Part shown: in pieces, positions 46,091-54,129 of the stretch | How positions within the stretch are numbered: the first letter of the stretch is position 1 | How the letters are laid out: every line of letters begins with the position of its first letter | From: Leptolyngbya sp. NIES-2104 | GTDB taxonomy: Bacteria > Cyanobacteriota > Cyanobacteriia > Leptolyngbyales > Leptolyngbyaceae | Length of the DNA: 64,000 nucleotides | Assembly (NCBI RefSeq): GCF_001485215.1 | Contig: NZ_BBWW01000001.1 | Coordinates: forward strand, 2,852,001-2,916,000 | Direction: 5' to 3' | Made by a program: the position numbers and the translations under genes | Notes under the pieces: model-generated | The model's input: only the letters and a program-made list of their open reading frames with translations | Told to the model about the DNA's origin: nothing | Database searches by the model: none

Positions 46091-46906
46091 TTAGTCGGTG
46101 AGAACAGACTCGGCAAGCTCGATCGGTAAACCTACAAGAGATTTCACCCGCAATTCTTGGTAAAACTCATCTTGCGATAATTCCACTTTGGATTGGGCAG
46201 AAAGTAGCAATAGCGCCCAGAATACGCCCACTCGTTCATAGTTTTCTGAATGATGCGGCTCAATTTTATTATTGCGTTCTTGGACGGCGACCCAGAATTC
46301 TAGAACGAGTTCAAAATCGATCCAGTCTTGTCCTTTTGAGACATCTGACCAATGATCCGCGAAAAAACCTTCGATCGCGACTGCCATTTCAGAAAGGTTT
46401 TCTTCGTGTGCTAGAGCCGCGATCGCTTTAACCGCTTCGGCTCTCGGAATCTTTGTCCGTTTGAGTTTAGCGCGTGGCTCTTTTTCTTCTAAAGCCGTGG
46501 CAATAATTTGCAGTTGTTCGATTAATTCTTTGAGCGTTACTCGGCGGCGTTGAGGCGGTTGGGCGACGGCTCTTCGACGAAGTTGGCGTTCTAGATTGAG
46601 AGGTAAAGCGGTTTGGGTGAATTCGTCGAGGAATTCATCGCCTTCGGGAAATTCTGGAAGCTCGGGAGTGGTATCGACTTGAGCCAGCGTATTTGCTTTG
46701 AGGAGCAGCAACATCGACGCATACAAAAAGGCTTGCCCTGACTGGGAGAGATTCGCTTCGTAGAGTTCTCGTCCGGTTGCAGGAGCAAGCTCACTGAGAA
46801 AGCGATCGATCACATCAATCACTTTCACATCCCACGGGTCAATTTCGCCGCGTTCAGCTAGATCAATTAAAAGCGCGATCGCGTCTTCAGCAAGAGAAAC
46901 TGGCAT
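46091..46906 (-). CDS. scpA: Segregation and condensation protein A
   Basis: ScpA is the kleisin that joins SMC and ScpB to compact and segregate the chromosome. The N-terminal SMC-neck-binding block is SLAEDAIALLIDLAERGEID followed by PWDVKVIDVIDRFLSEL, then LYASMLLLLKANTLAQ; the C-terminal winged helix is in LLLLSAQSKVELSQDEFYQE. The 271-residue length fits the family (a glutamate/proline-rich linker is at about 80-130). A 37-residue membrane microprotein gene lies 12 bases upstream and a Uma2 gene four bases downstream, so scpA is part of a lapA-microprotein-scpA-Uma2 string. The scpB and smc genes are not in the window. Confidence 0.92.
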   Translation of the reverse strand: MPVSLAEDAIALLIDLAERGEIDPWDVKVIDVIDRFLSELAPATGRELYEANLSQSGQAFLYASMLLLLKANTLAQVDTTPELPEFPEGDEFLDEFTQTALPLNLERQLRRRAVAQPPQRRRVTLKELIEQLQIIATALEEKEPRAKLKRTKIPRAEAVKAIAALAHEENLSEMAVAIEGFFADHWSDVSKGQDWIDFELVLEFWVAVQERNNKIEPHHSENYERVGVFWALLLLSAQSKVELSQDEFYQELRVKSLVGLPIELAESVLTD

Positions 46907-46918
46907 AAAGGGAGGGAG

Positions 46919-47032
46919 TTAGCGAATCTTGACCCGTGCGAAATAAACGGCAGCCAGCACAATAAAGGCTAATAGGGTCAATGGTACACAAAAACTCCAG
47001 TCTCGACTCGTTAAGCCGTCCAGATTTTCCAT
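46919..47032 (-). CDS. 37-residue single-pass membrane microprotein between lapA and scpA
   Basis: A very short frame that begins with ATG directly after the lapA stop (TAG then ATG, no gap) and ends 12 bases before the scpA start. Translation: MENLDGLTSRDWSFCVPLTL, then LAFIVLAAVYFARVKIR. It has a soluble N terminus of about 13 residues, one Cys, a transmembrane helix of about 18 residues and a basic tail, which predicts N-out/C-in topology. The tight spacing on both sides and the plausible membrane topology argue for a real gene. I do not recognise it as a known photosystem, cytochrome b6f or NDH small subunit. It should be tested for conservation. Confidence 0.6.
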   Translation of the reverse strand: MENLDGLTSRDWSFCVPLTLLAFIVLAAVYFARVKIR

Positions 47033-47395
47033 CTATTGAGCGTAAATTTCTCGCGATTCGGCATCTTGAACGGTTTGGGCAGCGGGTAAAAGGCGCTGTT
47101 GTTCTTCGAGTTCGGCTTTGTAGCGCTCTAAATCGTCTTCGAGTTCGTGGATTCGGTCTTCGCGCACCGTCACTTCCTTGCGAATTTCAACAGTTTTTTG
47201 AACCTGTGACCAAACGCTAAAGACCCACGCTAAAACGGCTCCGATTCCGGCAGCTAAGATTAGCTCGATCGATAACGGGGCTTGAAACTGAATGTCTTTT
47301 ACTAAGTGAATCACAGCGGGTTCTGTGTTCTCAATGCCAAATAAAACTAGCGCTAAACAAATCACGAAAATGATTACGAAGTTAACTTGTCTCAT
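47033..47395 (-). CDS. LapA family (DUF1049) membrane protein
   Basis: A 120-residue inner-membrane protein of the lipopolysaccharide assembly protein A (LapA) family. Two transmembrane helices (about 4-22 and 42-64) flank the short periplasmic FGIENTEPAVIHLVKDIQFQ loop, and a C-terminal cytoplasmic coiled coil (KTVEIRKEVTVREDRIHELE to about residue 105) follows. In E. coli LapA works with LapB in control of LPS synthesis; in cyanobacteria the role is unknown. Its stop codon is immediately followed by the microprotein start. Confidence 0.85.
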   Translation of the reverse strand: MRQVNFVIIFVICLALVLFGIENTEPAVIHLVKDIQFQAPLSIELILAAGIGAVLAWVFSVWSQVQKTVEIRKEVTVREDRIHELEDDLERYKAELEEQQRLLPAAQTVQDAESREIYAQ

Positions 47396-47463
47396 CGTTA
47401 CTGCTCCAAATCACGCCGCTAGTTTAGCAAGATCCGTTTCAATTCGATGTAAAGAAAATCTAA

Positions 47464-48546
47464 TCAAGCGGGGGGAGGGAGTTCTTTTTCGGGTGGAATG
47501 ACGATCGAGGGTTCAGGATGACGGATTGCATCGATCGTGCCTTTGATTGTGCCTGCGATCGGAACTGCGACAATGATTCCGAGAATGCCTGCCACTTGTA
47601 ATCCAATCAGCAAGGCGATGAAAATCCAGAGCGGATTTAGACCTGTGAAATCGCCCATGATTTTTGGAGCGAGGAGATTATCGCGAATTTGCTGAAGGAT
47701 GACGCAAGCGATCGCAACTTGCAAGGCTAACCACCAATTTTGGAGCGCAACAATTAACGTCACTAATCCAATTCCCAATGCTGCGCCAATAAATGGAATA
47801 ACTTCAGCAACACCAATAATTAATGCGAAAACAAGCGTAAATGGAACTTTCAAGGCAGTAAAAACAGGAATGACTGCTAAAGCCATAAATAACGCTAGGA
47901 GGATTTGACTCAAGAAGAAATTATGAAAATTCTTGCGTAGAGAATCGCCGAATGGAACTCCAAATTTAGGTGGAATGAGATGAAGTAATCCGTGCCAAAG
48001 TTGTGCCCCGTATAGCAGCATATAAAAGGCTAAAACAATCACTAGGATTGTGTCTACTAATCCGGTTAGTGTTCCTAATGCGAGTCCTAATGCCTGAGGC
48101 GCAAAGTTTTGAATTTGGTTCTCAATTTGTGTACTTAATCGACCTCCGAAACCTTTAATGTCGATCGGGTAATTTCGTTCTCTTGCCCAATTATCCCAAG
48201 CATCTAAATTTTGACGACTCGCTTCAAGCGATCCGGGAATTTTTTCTAAAAGTTGCGTCGTTTGCGCTAATAGAATCGGCATTAATGTGGTCGTAAGAAT
48301 CGCTAAAAGCGCGATCGTAATCAGAATCACAATGACGATCGCACCTTGTCGTTTAATTCCGACTTGCTGAAAGGCTCGAACCGGATAATTGAGCAAAAAT
48401 GCCAGAATTGCAGAAATTGTTAAAACCGCAATCAAATGATCAAAATACGCAAAGAGTTGACTCAATAGCCAAACGTTCAAAGCGACGATTGGACCAATCA
48501 AGCCGATGATTAACCATCGCTGCAAATCTTGTGAACGACGCGCCAT
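47464..48546 (-). CDS. AI-2E family transporter
   Basis: A 360-residue integral membrane protein of the AI-2E (YdgG/TqsA) family. Eight or so transmembrane helices are predicted; a long amphipathic stretch at about 115-160 is typical. The family hallmark block GVAEVIPFIGAALGIGLVTLI and PKIMGDFTGLNPLWIFIALLIG-like region near the C terminus are present (about 235-320). Members have been linked to AI-2 export and to other small-solute transport; substrate cannot be inferred. It is in the same direction and 6 bases behind the DUF3153 gene, so the two are probably co-transcribed. Confidence 0.9.
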   Translation of the reverse strand: MARRSQDLQRWLIIGLIGPIVALNVWLLSQLFAYFDHLIAVLTISAILAFLLNYPVRAFQQVGIKRQGAIVIVILITIALLAILTTTLMPILLAQTTQLLEKIPGSLEASRQNLDAWDNWARERNYPIDIKGFGGRLSTQIENQIQNFAPQALGLALGTLTGLVDTILVIVLAFYMLLYGAQLWHGLLHLIPPKFGVPFGDSLRKNFHNFFLSQILLALFMALAVIPVFTALKVPFTLVFALIIGVAEVIPFIGAALGIGLVTLIVALQNWWLALQVAIACVILQQIRDNLLAPKIMGDFTGLNPLWIFIALLIGLQVAGILGIIVAVPIAGTIKGTIDAIRHPEPSIVIPPEKELPPPA

Positions 48547-48552
48547 AGTGGT

Positions 48553-49305
48553 TTAGATTGCTGGTTTTGCCGCAGGCGGTAATTGTTGGTTTTTGAAATA
48601 GATACCAGCCGCTACGATCGCGATGACAATCACGGTTCCAATTCCAAGTGGGCTAGGCATCCAAAATGCAGTTTCAATATGATTCTGTTGTCCGGGTTGG
48701 AGTGTCCAAATCACTCGCTTTCCATCCCGACGAACGGCGCTATTTTTGGCTGAGCTACTTGCTCCCCAAGGTGCATTCACGCTAAATTGCAGTTCGAGAA
48801 GTGAACTCGGATTGACTAAAACATTGCCATCGGGAGCCGTGACACCGAGCGATCGTAAATCGACATCGTAAATTAATCGAGTCCGTTCAAATAAGATGAA
48901 ATTTCCTTGTTTGACTTGTAATTTAGAATCAATTTTTGGTAGCTCTAACGGTTTCTTATTCCGAATCTTTTTCGCGAGTTCTGCACTGAAATATTGATTA
49001 AATTTCTTCTCTAAATCTTGTCCGCTACTAAACGGAATGGTGGCTAAAACTTCTTGATTTGAAAGTCTTTGAGTTTTGCCTTGTAATCGTTTGACTCGCT
49101 GATCGATATTTGTAAGCCACGTTTGAGCCGTACCACTCGTGAACGTGGATAAGCGATCGTCGAGTTGAATTCGCTGAACGATCGCCCCCCGATTTGGACT
49201 CTCAAACTGAATCCCAACATCGTAATTGACACAGCCAGAAGTGACGAGTGCGACAAATAGAAGAACGATGCAGGTTTTGAACCATCGAGTGAATTTCACA
49301 AACAT
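48553..49305 (-). CDS. DUF3153 lipoprotein-like membrane protein
   Basis: A 250-residue protein with an N-terminal signal segment (residues about 10-25) ending in the lipobox-like VTSGC, so it is probably a lipoprotein, a body of beta character (DVGIQFESPNRGAIVQRIQL and FILFERTRLIYDVDLRSLGV) and a C-terminal transmembrane helix (about 222-240, GIGTVIVIAIVAAGIYF). This matches the cyanobacterial DUF3153 family; function is unknown. It is the likely first gene of a pair with the AI-2E transporter. Confidence 0.82.
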   Translation of the reverse strand: MFVKFTRWFKTCIVLLFVALVTSGCVNYDVGIQFESPNRGAIVQRIQLDDRLSTFTSGTAQTWLTNIDQRVKRLQGKTQRLSNQEVLATIPFSSGQDLEKKFNQYFSAELAKKIRNKKPLELPKIDSKLQVKQGNFILFERTRLIYDVDLRSLGVTAPDGNVLVNPSSLLELQFSVNAPWGASSSAKNSAVRRDGKRVIWTLQPGQQNHIETAFWMPSPLGIGTVIVIAIVAAGIYFKNQQLPPAAKPAI

Positions 49306-49388
49306 ATCAGGGGGCGATCGAATCAGCGCTTTCTATGATGGCTCACGATGGGCGATCGTGGACAATTCGCTTCATGGAATTCAAGGAA

Positions 49389-50135
49389 CTAGGCTGCAAC
49401 TTGTTCCACTGCGTTCATATCGACGGGTGCCCCTTCTTCAACCATTTGCGTCATCTTGCCGCCTTTACTGATGAAGCTTTGCATCGAGGCAAGCATCGCA
49501 TCGACTTTGCGCGATCGCCATTCGTCGATCAAACTCTGAGTCTGACGCGCTCCGTATCTGCGCTCCATTGCTTCACGCAAATAAGCCGCATGTCCAGTTT
49601 CATCCTGTGCGACGCTCAGGATGCCTTTCTTCAGATTCGTGCTGACTGCATCGTCAGGTAACGCATTCGCAATTCTCACGAAGTCTTTGCTGGCATCGAG
49701 TTCGAGAATGTAAGTGCTTGCCATAAACACGCTCCACTCAATATTCTCAGGCTTTAATTGCTCCTGAGAATAGCCTTTGAAGTAAGCACCGAAGAAGGGG
49801 CTACGTTGTTCGCTTGGATTGCCTTCGATCTCTCGTTCGCGCATTTTGCTGAAGTCCATCACTTTGCGATCGAGTTGTTTCAACCCGTGAGCAAAGATTT
49901 GACCGTGGCGTTTTTCGTCGCTGGCGTGGCGATCGAGTCTTTCAGCCAGCCAGGTTTCGCCTTCAGAAGCAGCACGATCGCGTAGAGCTTGCAGAAACGG
50001 AACGGCTCCTGATTCTGCCATTTGGAAGCCTGCGAGGACATTGGGACGAGTTTTAGCGTCACGAATGCTGCTAGAGAGGACGTAAGCACTCGCGCCGGAA
50101 CCGACAATGTGAAGAACTTGAGTTAAAAGATTCAT
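49389..50135 (-). CDS. Ferritin-like di-iron protein
   Basis: A 248-residue helical protein with a ferritin-like four-helix bundle. Two ExxH-type iron sites are visible: SDEKRHG near residue 71 and QDETGHAAYL near residue 177, with single Glu residues in AESGAVPF and LELDASKD completing the bridges. The family is widespread in cyanobacteria as ferritin-like domain proteins; whether it is a storage, oxidase or hydroxylase enzyme is not decided by the sequence. A C-terminal extension of about 40 residues is soluble. Transcription is divergent from the ABC transporter; 148 bases lie between. Confidence 0.8.
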   Translation of the reverse strand: MNLLTQVLHIVGSGASAYVLSSSIRDAKTRPNVLAGFQMAESGAVPFLQALRDRAASEGETWLAERLDRHASDEKRHGQIFAHGLKQLDRKVMDFSKMREREIEGNPSEQRSPFFGAYFKGYSQEQLKPENIEWSVFMASTYILELDASKDFVRIANALPDDAVSTNLKKGILSVAQDETGHAAYLREAMERRYGARQTQSLIDEWRSRKVDAMLASMQSFISKGGKMTQMVEEGAPVDMNAVEQVAA

Positions 50136-50283
50136 GAGTGAGGTTTGAAAGTCTTACTGGTCATGGTAACGTGCGATTTCAGTTCCGAAATCCCCTTTGT
50201 TAAGCAATATAAATTCGTGAGCAGAGGTACATTTTTAGCAGAATGAAAAAGCGAAAATACTGAGATTCACATAGGTTATCGAG

Positions 50284-51378
50284 ATGTTCACTGTCGGAAA
50301 TTGGCGCAAAACCTTAGAGGCGATTTGTATTCCGATCGCTGCCCTCCTCTTTTCGCTGGTTTTGTTCGGGGTCTTCTGCTTTGCGGCGGGTGCAAATCCG
50401 TTTGAAGTTTACGGAGCAATTTACCAAGCGGCATTTGGAAGCTGGTCATCGTTTCAGAATTCACTGATTCGTGCGGCTCCGTTGATGTTGACTTCGCTGT
50501 GTACGGCGTTGCCTGCTCGATTGGGGCTGGTGATTATCGGGAATGAGGGCGCATTAGTGATTGGTGGAATTGCAGCGACGATCGTGGGATTATCTGCGAT
50601 TAATCAAGCGCCTGCAACTATCACCCAAGCTTTAATGGCGATCGCGGGAATGTTCGGTGGCGGAATTTGGATCGGAATCGTGGGAGCGTTGCGCCATTAT
50701 CGCGGCGTGAATGAAACGATTAGTAGTTTGCTGATGAACTATATTGCGATCGCGCTTCTAAATCATCTGGTCGGTGGTCCGATGCGCGATCCGAGTTCGC
50801 TCAATAAACCTTCGAGCTATGCGATTCCAGATCTCGATCGTCTTGGCACGATTCCATTTTTGCCCAGAGTTCACTACGGTTTGATCTACGGCATTATTGC
50901 TTGTGTAATTGCGTACTTTCTGATTCAGCGTACGACGTTTGGATTTGCTGCACGAACCGCAGGCGGGAATATTAAAGCTGCGAGAATTGCGGGGCTTCCG
51001 GTCGGACAATTGACGCTGGCAATTTGTTTTCTAGCCGGATCTTGTGCAGGACTGGCGGGAATGGTGGAAATTGCCGCAGTCCATGGACGGGCGAATGAAT
51101 CGCTGAATGCGAACTATGGCTATTCGGGAATTTTGGTCGCGTTTGTGGCGCGGAATAACCCGATCGCAGCGGGTCTAATCGCGATTTTATTTGGTGGAAT
51201 TCTTGCAAGTGGCAGCATTCTACAGCGGCGATTAGATCTACCCGATGCCACCGTGTATGTTTTACAAGGATTAGTGTTCTTAGTGGTGCTGTATAGCGAG
51301 TCGCTGTATGGACGGTTCAAAATCTTCAAAGAACCAGAGCCGAAAATGCCCGTATCATCAGCCGTTCAGGGAGGTTAA
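50284..51378 (+). CDS. ABC transporter permease, nucleoside/BMP type (subunit 1)
   Basis: A 364-residue permease of the BPD_transp_2 family, like YufP/NupP and BmpC of basic membrane protein (nucleoside/purine) importers. About nine helices are predicted; family signatures are PLMLTSLCTALPARLGLVIIG and NEGALVIGGIAA, the cytoplasmic loop GVNETISSLLMNYIAIALLN (coupling EAA-like region) and FAARTAGGNIKAARIAGLPV. A second permease gene follows after five bases and an ATPase gene after 182 more bases, so a complete transporter core is present, but the substrate-binding lipoprotein is not in the window. Confidence 0.88.
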   Translation: MFTVGNWRKTLEAICIPIAALLFSLVLFGVFCFAAGANPFEVYGAIYQAAFGSWSSFQNSLIRAAPLMLTSLCTALPARLGLVIIGNEGALVIGGIAATIVGLSAINQAPATITQALMAIAGMFGGGIWIGIVGALRHYRGVNETISSLLMNYIAIALLNHLVGGPMRDPSSLNKPSSYAIPDLDRLGTIPFLPRVHYGLIYGIIACVIAYFLIQRTTFGFAARTAGGNIKAARIAGLPVGQLTLAICFLAGSCAGLAGMVEIAAVHGRANESLNANYGYSGILVAFVARNNPIAAGLIAILFGGILASGSILQRRLDLPDATVYVLQGLVFLVVLYSESLYGRFKIFKEPEPKMPVSSAVQGG

Positions 51379-51383
51379 ACGAC

Positions 51384-52331
51384 ATGGCAACAGAAGCACT
51401 GGGATGGTGGGGAGTGCCTTTAGCGATCGTGGCTGGAACGCTACGAGGCAGTGCACCCTTTTTGTTTGTCAGTTTGGGCGAATGTTTGACCGAGAAAAGC
51501 GGCAAGATTAATCTCGGTTTGGAAGGGAATTTATTGATGGGAGCAATGAGCGCGTATGCTGTGGCGTATTTGGCTCAGGGAACCGTGGGGAGTGCTGTTT
51601 CTCCTTGGCTCGGTGTGCTGGCGGCGGGACTGGCTGGAATGCTTCTCGCGTTCATTCATGCTTGGTTATCTCAACAGCCGAAGGTGAATGACGTGGCGGT
51701 TGGGATTGCGATGATTATTTTCGGGAGCGGATTGGCGTTCTTTTTAGGAAAGCCGTTTATTCAACCGTCTGCACCCGCGTTACCGTCTATTGGGCTTGGC
51801 GATTGGAGTTCGATTCCGCAGATTCAGCAGACGTTTCGGATTAATTTATTGTTTGTGTTGGGAATTGCGATCGCGCCTTTGATGAATTGGTTTTTCAAAG
51901 CGACGCGCTGGGGATTGTTCGTTCGAGCCGTGGGCGATAATCCTGAAGCAGCTTTGGCGATGGGAATTTCAATTAAAAAAGTTCGGATGCTGTGCATTAT
52001 GGCGGGCGGATTTTTAGCGGGAATTGGGGGCGCGTATTTGTCGCTGTATTATCCCGGAAGTTGGTCGGAGCGGATTTCGAGCGGACAAGGGTTGATGGCG
52101 GTCGCGCTGGTGATTTTTGCTCGGTGGAATCCGATTCAGTGTTTGTGGGCTTCGATGTTGTTTGGCGGCGCACAATCGATCGGACCTGCTTTGCAAGGGG
52201 TGGGGATTGACACTGGATATTATTTATTCAATGCGGCTCCGTATGTGTTGACGCTGCTTATTATGATTTTGACTTGCTCACCAAAACGGACGATTTCGGG
52301 CGCTCCCGGCGCATTGGGGACATTGAATTGA
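51384..52331 (+). CDS. ABC transporter permease, nucleoside/BMP type (subunit 2)
   Basis: A 315-residue BPD_transp_2 permease, the partner of the upstream gene. It starts with the APFLFVSLGECLTEKSGKINLGLEGNLLMGA signature in two pieces (GECLTEKSGKINLGLEG) typical of YufQ/BmpD-like subunits. The loop is around FVRAVGDNPEAALAMGISIK, the canonical coupling helix. Eight to ten helices are predicted. The ribosome site AGGGAGGTTAAACGAC precedes its ATG by 5 or so bases. It is followed by an 88-bp repeat element in the gap before the ATPase gene. Confidence 0.88.
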   Translation: MATEALGWWGVPLAIVAGTLRGSAPFLFVSLGECLTEKSGKINLGLEGNLLMGAMSAYAVAYLAQGTVGSAVSPWLGVLAAGLAGMLLAFIHAWLSQQPKVNDVAVGIAMIIFGSGLAFFLGKPFIQPSAPALPSIGLGDWSSIPQIQQTFRINLLFVLGIAIAPLMNWFFKATRWGLFVRAVGDNPEAALAMGISIKKVRMLCIMAGGFLAGIGGAYLSLYYPGSWSERISSGQGLMAVALVIFARWNPIQCLWASMLFGGAQSIGPALQGVGIDTGYYLFNAAPYVLTLLIMILTCSPKRTISGAPGALGTLN

Positions 52332-52355
52332 TCGCTGCGTTTGCGAATTCGGAAA

Positions 52356-52443
52356 GCCCCCTAAATCCCCCACGAGTGGGGGGCTTGAAGACAAGAGAGT
52401 TTAAATTTCTCAAAGTCCCCCCAGAATGGGAGATTTAGGGGGC
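52356..52443. repeat. 88-bp palindromic repeat (cyanobacterial MITE-like)
   Basis: The element begins GCCCCCTAAATCCCCCAC and ends with GGGAGATTTAGGGGGC, so its ends are near-inverted repeats of about 16 bases. Inside is a second strong hairpin (CCCCCAC GA GTGGGGG at 52367-52382). This form (CCCCCTAAATCCCCC...) is a common small repeat in several filamentous cyanobacterial genomes. It lies between the second permease and the ATPase gene and may affect expression of the latter. Only one copy was seen in this window. Confidence 0.65.
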
Positions 52444-52513
52444 AGAAGCCGCTAACAACGAAGCCAAAAACTGTCGAAATGAATCATCGATCGCACATCA
52501 CAAATTCAACCAT

Positions 52514-54061
52514 ATGACCACTGCAACTGAACCTTCAATTTTGGACACTCAACAATCGCCGCCACTGCTCGAAGTCCGGGAAATGACCAAACGGTTTGGA
52601 TCGTTTACCGCACTCGATCGCGTTTCGATGACGCTCAAACCCGGAACATTCCATGCACTGTTGGGCGAAAACGGGGCGGGAAAAAGTACGCTCGTGAAGT
52701 GCATTATGGGGTTTTATACGCCGACGAGCGGCAAGGTGCAACTGGACGGACAGGATTGTACGATCGCTTCTCCTCGCGATGCCCAAAAATACGGGATCGG
52801 CATGGTGTATCAGCATTTCACCTCAGTTCCAGCGATGACGGTCGCGGAAAATTTGATCATTGCTCGATCGGGCGGCAATCTCGTGATCAATTGGAAAGCC
52901 GAAATCGAAAAACTCTCGGCATTTATGCAAACTTCGCCGTTTCAATTGCCTCTGGATGCTCTGGTGTCTCAACTGGCAGCAGGCGAAAAACAAAAGCTTG
53001 AAATTCTCAAACTGCTTTATCTCAAGAGCAAGATTCTGATTCTCGATGAGCCGACTTCGGTTCTAACACCGAGTGAAGCTGATGAAATTCTCGGACTGCT
53101 GCGAGAACAGGTGAGCGCAGGACAATTAAGCGTTTTGCTGATTAGTCATAAAATGCGTGAAGTCACGGGCTTTACTGATGAAATTACCGTTTTACGGCGC
53201 GGTAAATTAGCGGGAACAGGCAGCATGAGCGTTCTCACGGTTCCTGACATTACCGAAATGATGATGGGTGAACGACGCGAACCGCAACCCGTCGAAAAAG
53301 TCCCACACGATAACCCAGTTCCAGTGCTGGAAGTTCAGAATCTTCATGCTGATAAAGATAATGGACTCGAAGGCGTGGCAGGCGTAAATTTGAATGTTCA
53401 TAGCGGCGAAATTGTTGGAATTGCGGGCATCTCAGGCAACGGACAGCGGGAATTTGTCGAAGTCTTGGCGGGACAGCGATCGCTGACTTCTGGACAAATT
53501 CTCGTCAACGGGGAAATCTACCAAGCCACACGATCGCAGATGTTCCAACATGGCGTATTCGTTCTACCTGAAGAACCGCTCAAAAATGCCTGTGTCCCTC
53601 ACATGAGCGTGGCGGAAAATTTGGCGCTGCGAACCTTCGATCGACCCCCCCAATCCAAAGGTCTACTGCTGATTTTCAAAGCGATTCGCGAAGCGGCTCA
53701 AGGACTCATCCAACAGTTCCGCATCAAAACGCCATCTCCAGAAACCCCAGTGCGAGACTTATCAGGCGGAAATGTGCAGCGAACTGTTCTAGCACGAGAG
53801 CTTTCCTCCAATCGCGTCAAGCTACTCATCACGGCAAACCCCTGCTTTGGTCTAGATTTTGCGGCAGTTGAAGATATTCACAATCAGATTCTGGAAGCGC
53901 GAAATCGGGGTGTTGCGGTGCTCTTAGTCAGCGAGGACTTAGATGAACTGCTGAAATTGTCCGATCGCATTCTAGTGATTAGCGGCGGTAAATTTCTATA
54001 CGAAAGTTCAATTGACAAAGCCGACTTCAATGCGATCGGACGCAGTATGACTGGGCACTAA
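52514..54061 (+). CDS. ABC transporter ATP-binding protein, nucleoside/BMP type
   Basis: A 515-residue double ATPase, as expected for the sugar/nucleoside (MglA/RbsA/YufO-like) class. Domain 1 has Walker A GENGAGKSTLVK, signature variant LAAGEKQKLEI and Walker B ILILDEPTSVLTP; domain 2 has the family's altered Walker A GISGNGQREFVE and signature LSGGNVQRTVLARE with Walker B LLITANPCFGLDFAAVE. The first signature (LAAGE) is the normal form in this class. The ATPase gene lies 182 bases after the second permease gene, separated by the repeat element. A long hairpin follows the stop. Confidence 0.9.
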   Translation: MTTATEPSILDTQQSPPLLEVREMTKRFGSFTALDRVSMTLKPGTFHALLGENGAGKSTLVKCIMGFYTPTSGKVQLDGQDCTIASPRDAQKYGIGMVYQHFTSVPAMTVAENLIIARSGGNLVINWKAEIEKLSAFMQTSPFQLPLDALVSQLAAGEKQKLEILKLLYLKSKILILDEPTSVLTPSEADEILGLLREQVSAGQLSVLLISHKMREVTGFTDEITVLRRGKLAGTGSMSVLTVPDITEMMMGERREPQPVEKVPHDNPVPVLEVQNLHADKDNGLEGVAGVNLNVHSGEIVGIAGISGNGQREFVEVLAGQRSLTSGQILVNGEIYQATRSQMFQHGVFVLPEEPLKNACVPHMSVAENLALRTFDRPPQSKGLLLIFKAIREAAQGLIQQFRIKTPSPETPVRDLSGGNVQRTVLARELSSNRVKLLITANPCFGLDFAAVEDIHNQILEARNRGVAVLLVSEDLDELLKLSDRILVISGGKFLYESSIDKADFNAIGRSMTGH

Positions 54062-54116
54062 TAAGGAAGTCACACAGCGATTTTGTAAAAACTTTACGAA
54101 ATCACTGACTTCCTTA
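54062..54116. terminator. Long near-perfect hairpin after ABC operon
   Basis: TAAGGAAGTCA (54062-54072) pairs with TGACTTCCTTA (54106-54116), and inside it GATTTTGTAAA pairs with TTTACGAAATC with one G-U. The total 55-base hairpin starts on the ATPase stop and ends 14 bases before the TPR gene. No clear T run follows, so it may be a processing or termination site, or a small inverted-repeat element. Confidence 0.55.
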
Positions 54117-54129
54117 CTGAGTTTCCTCT

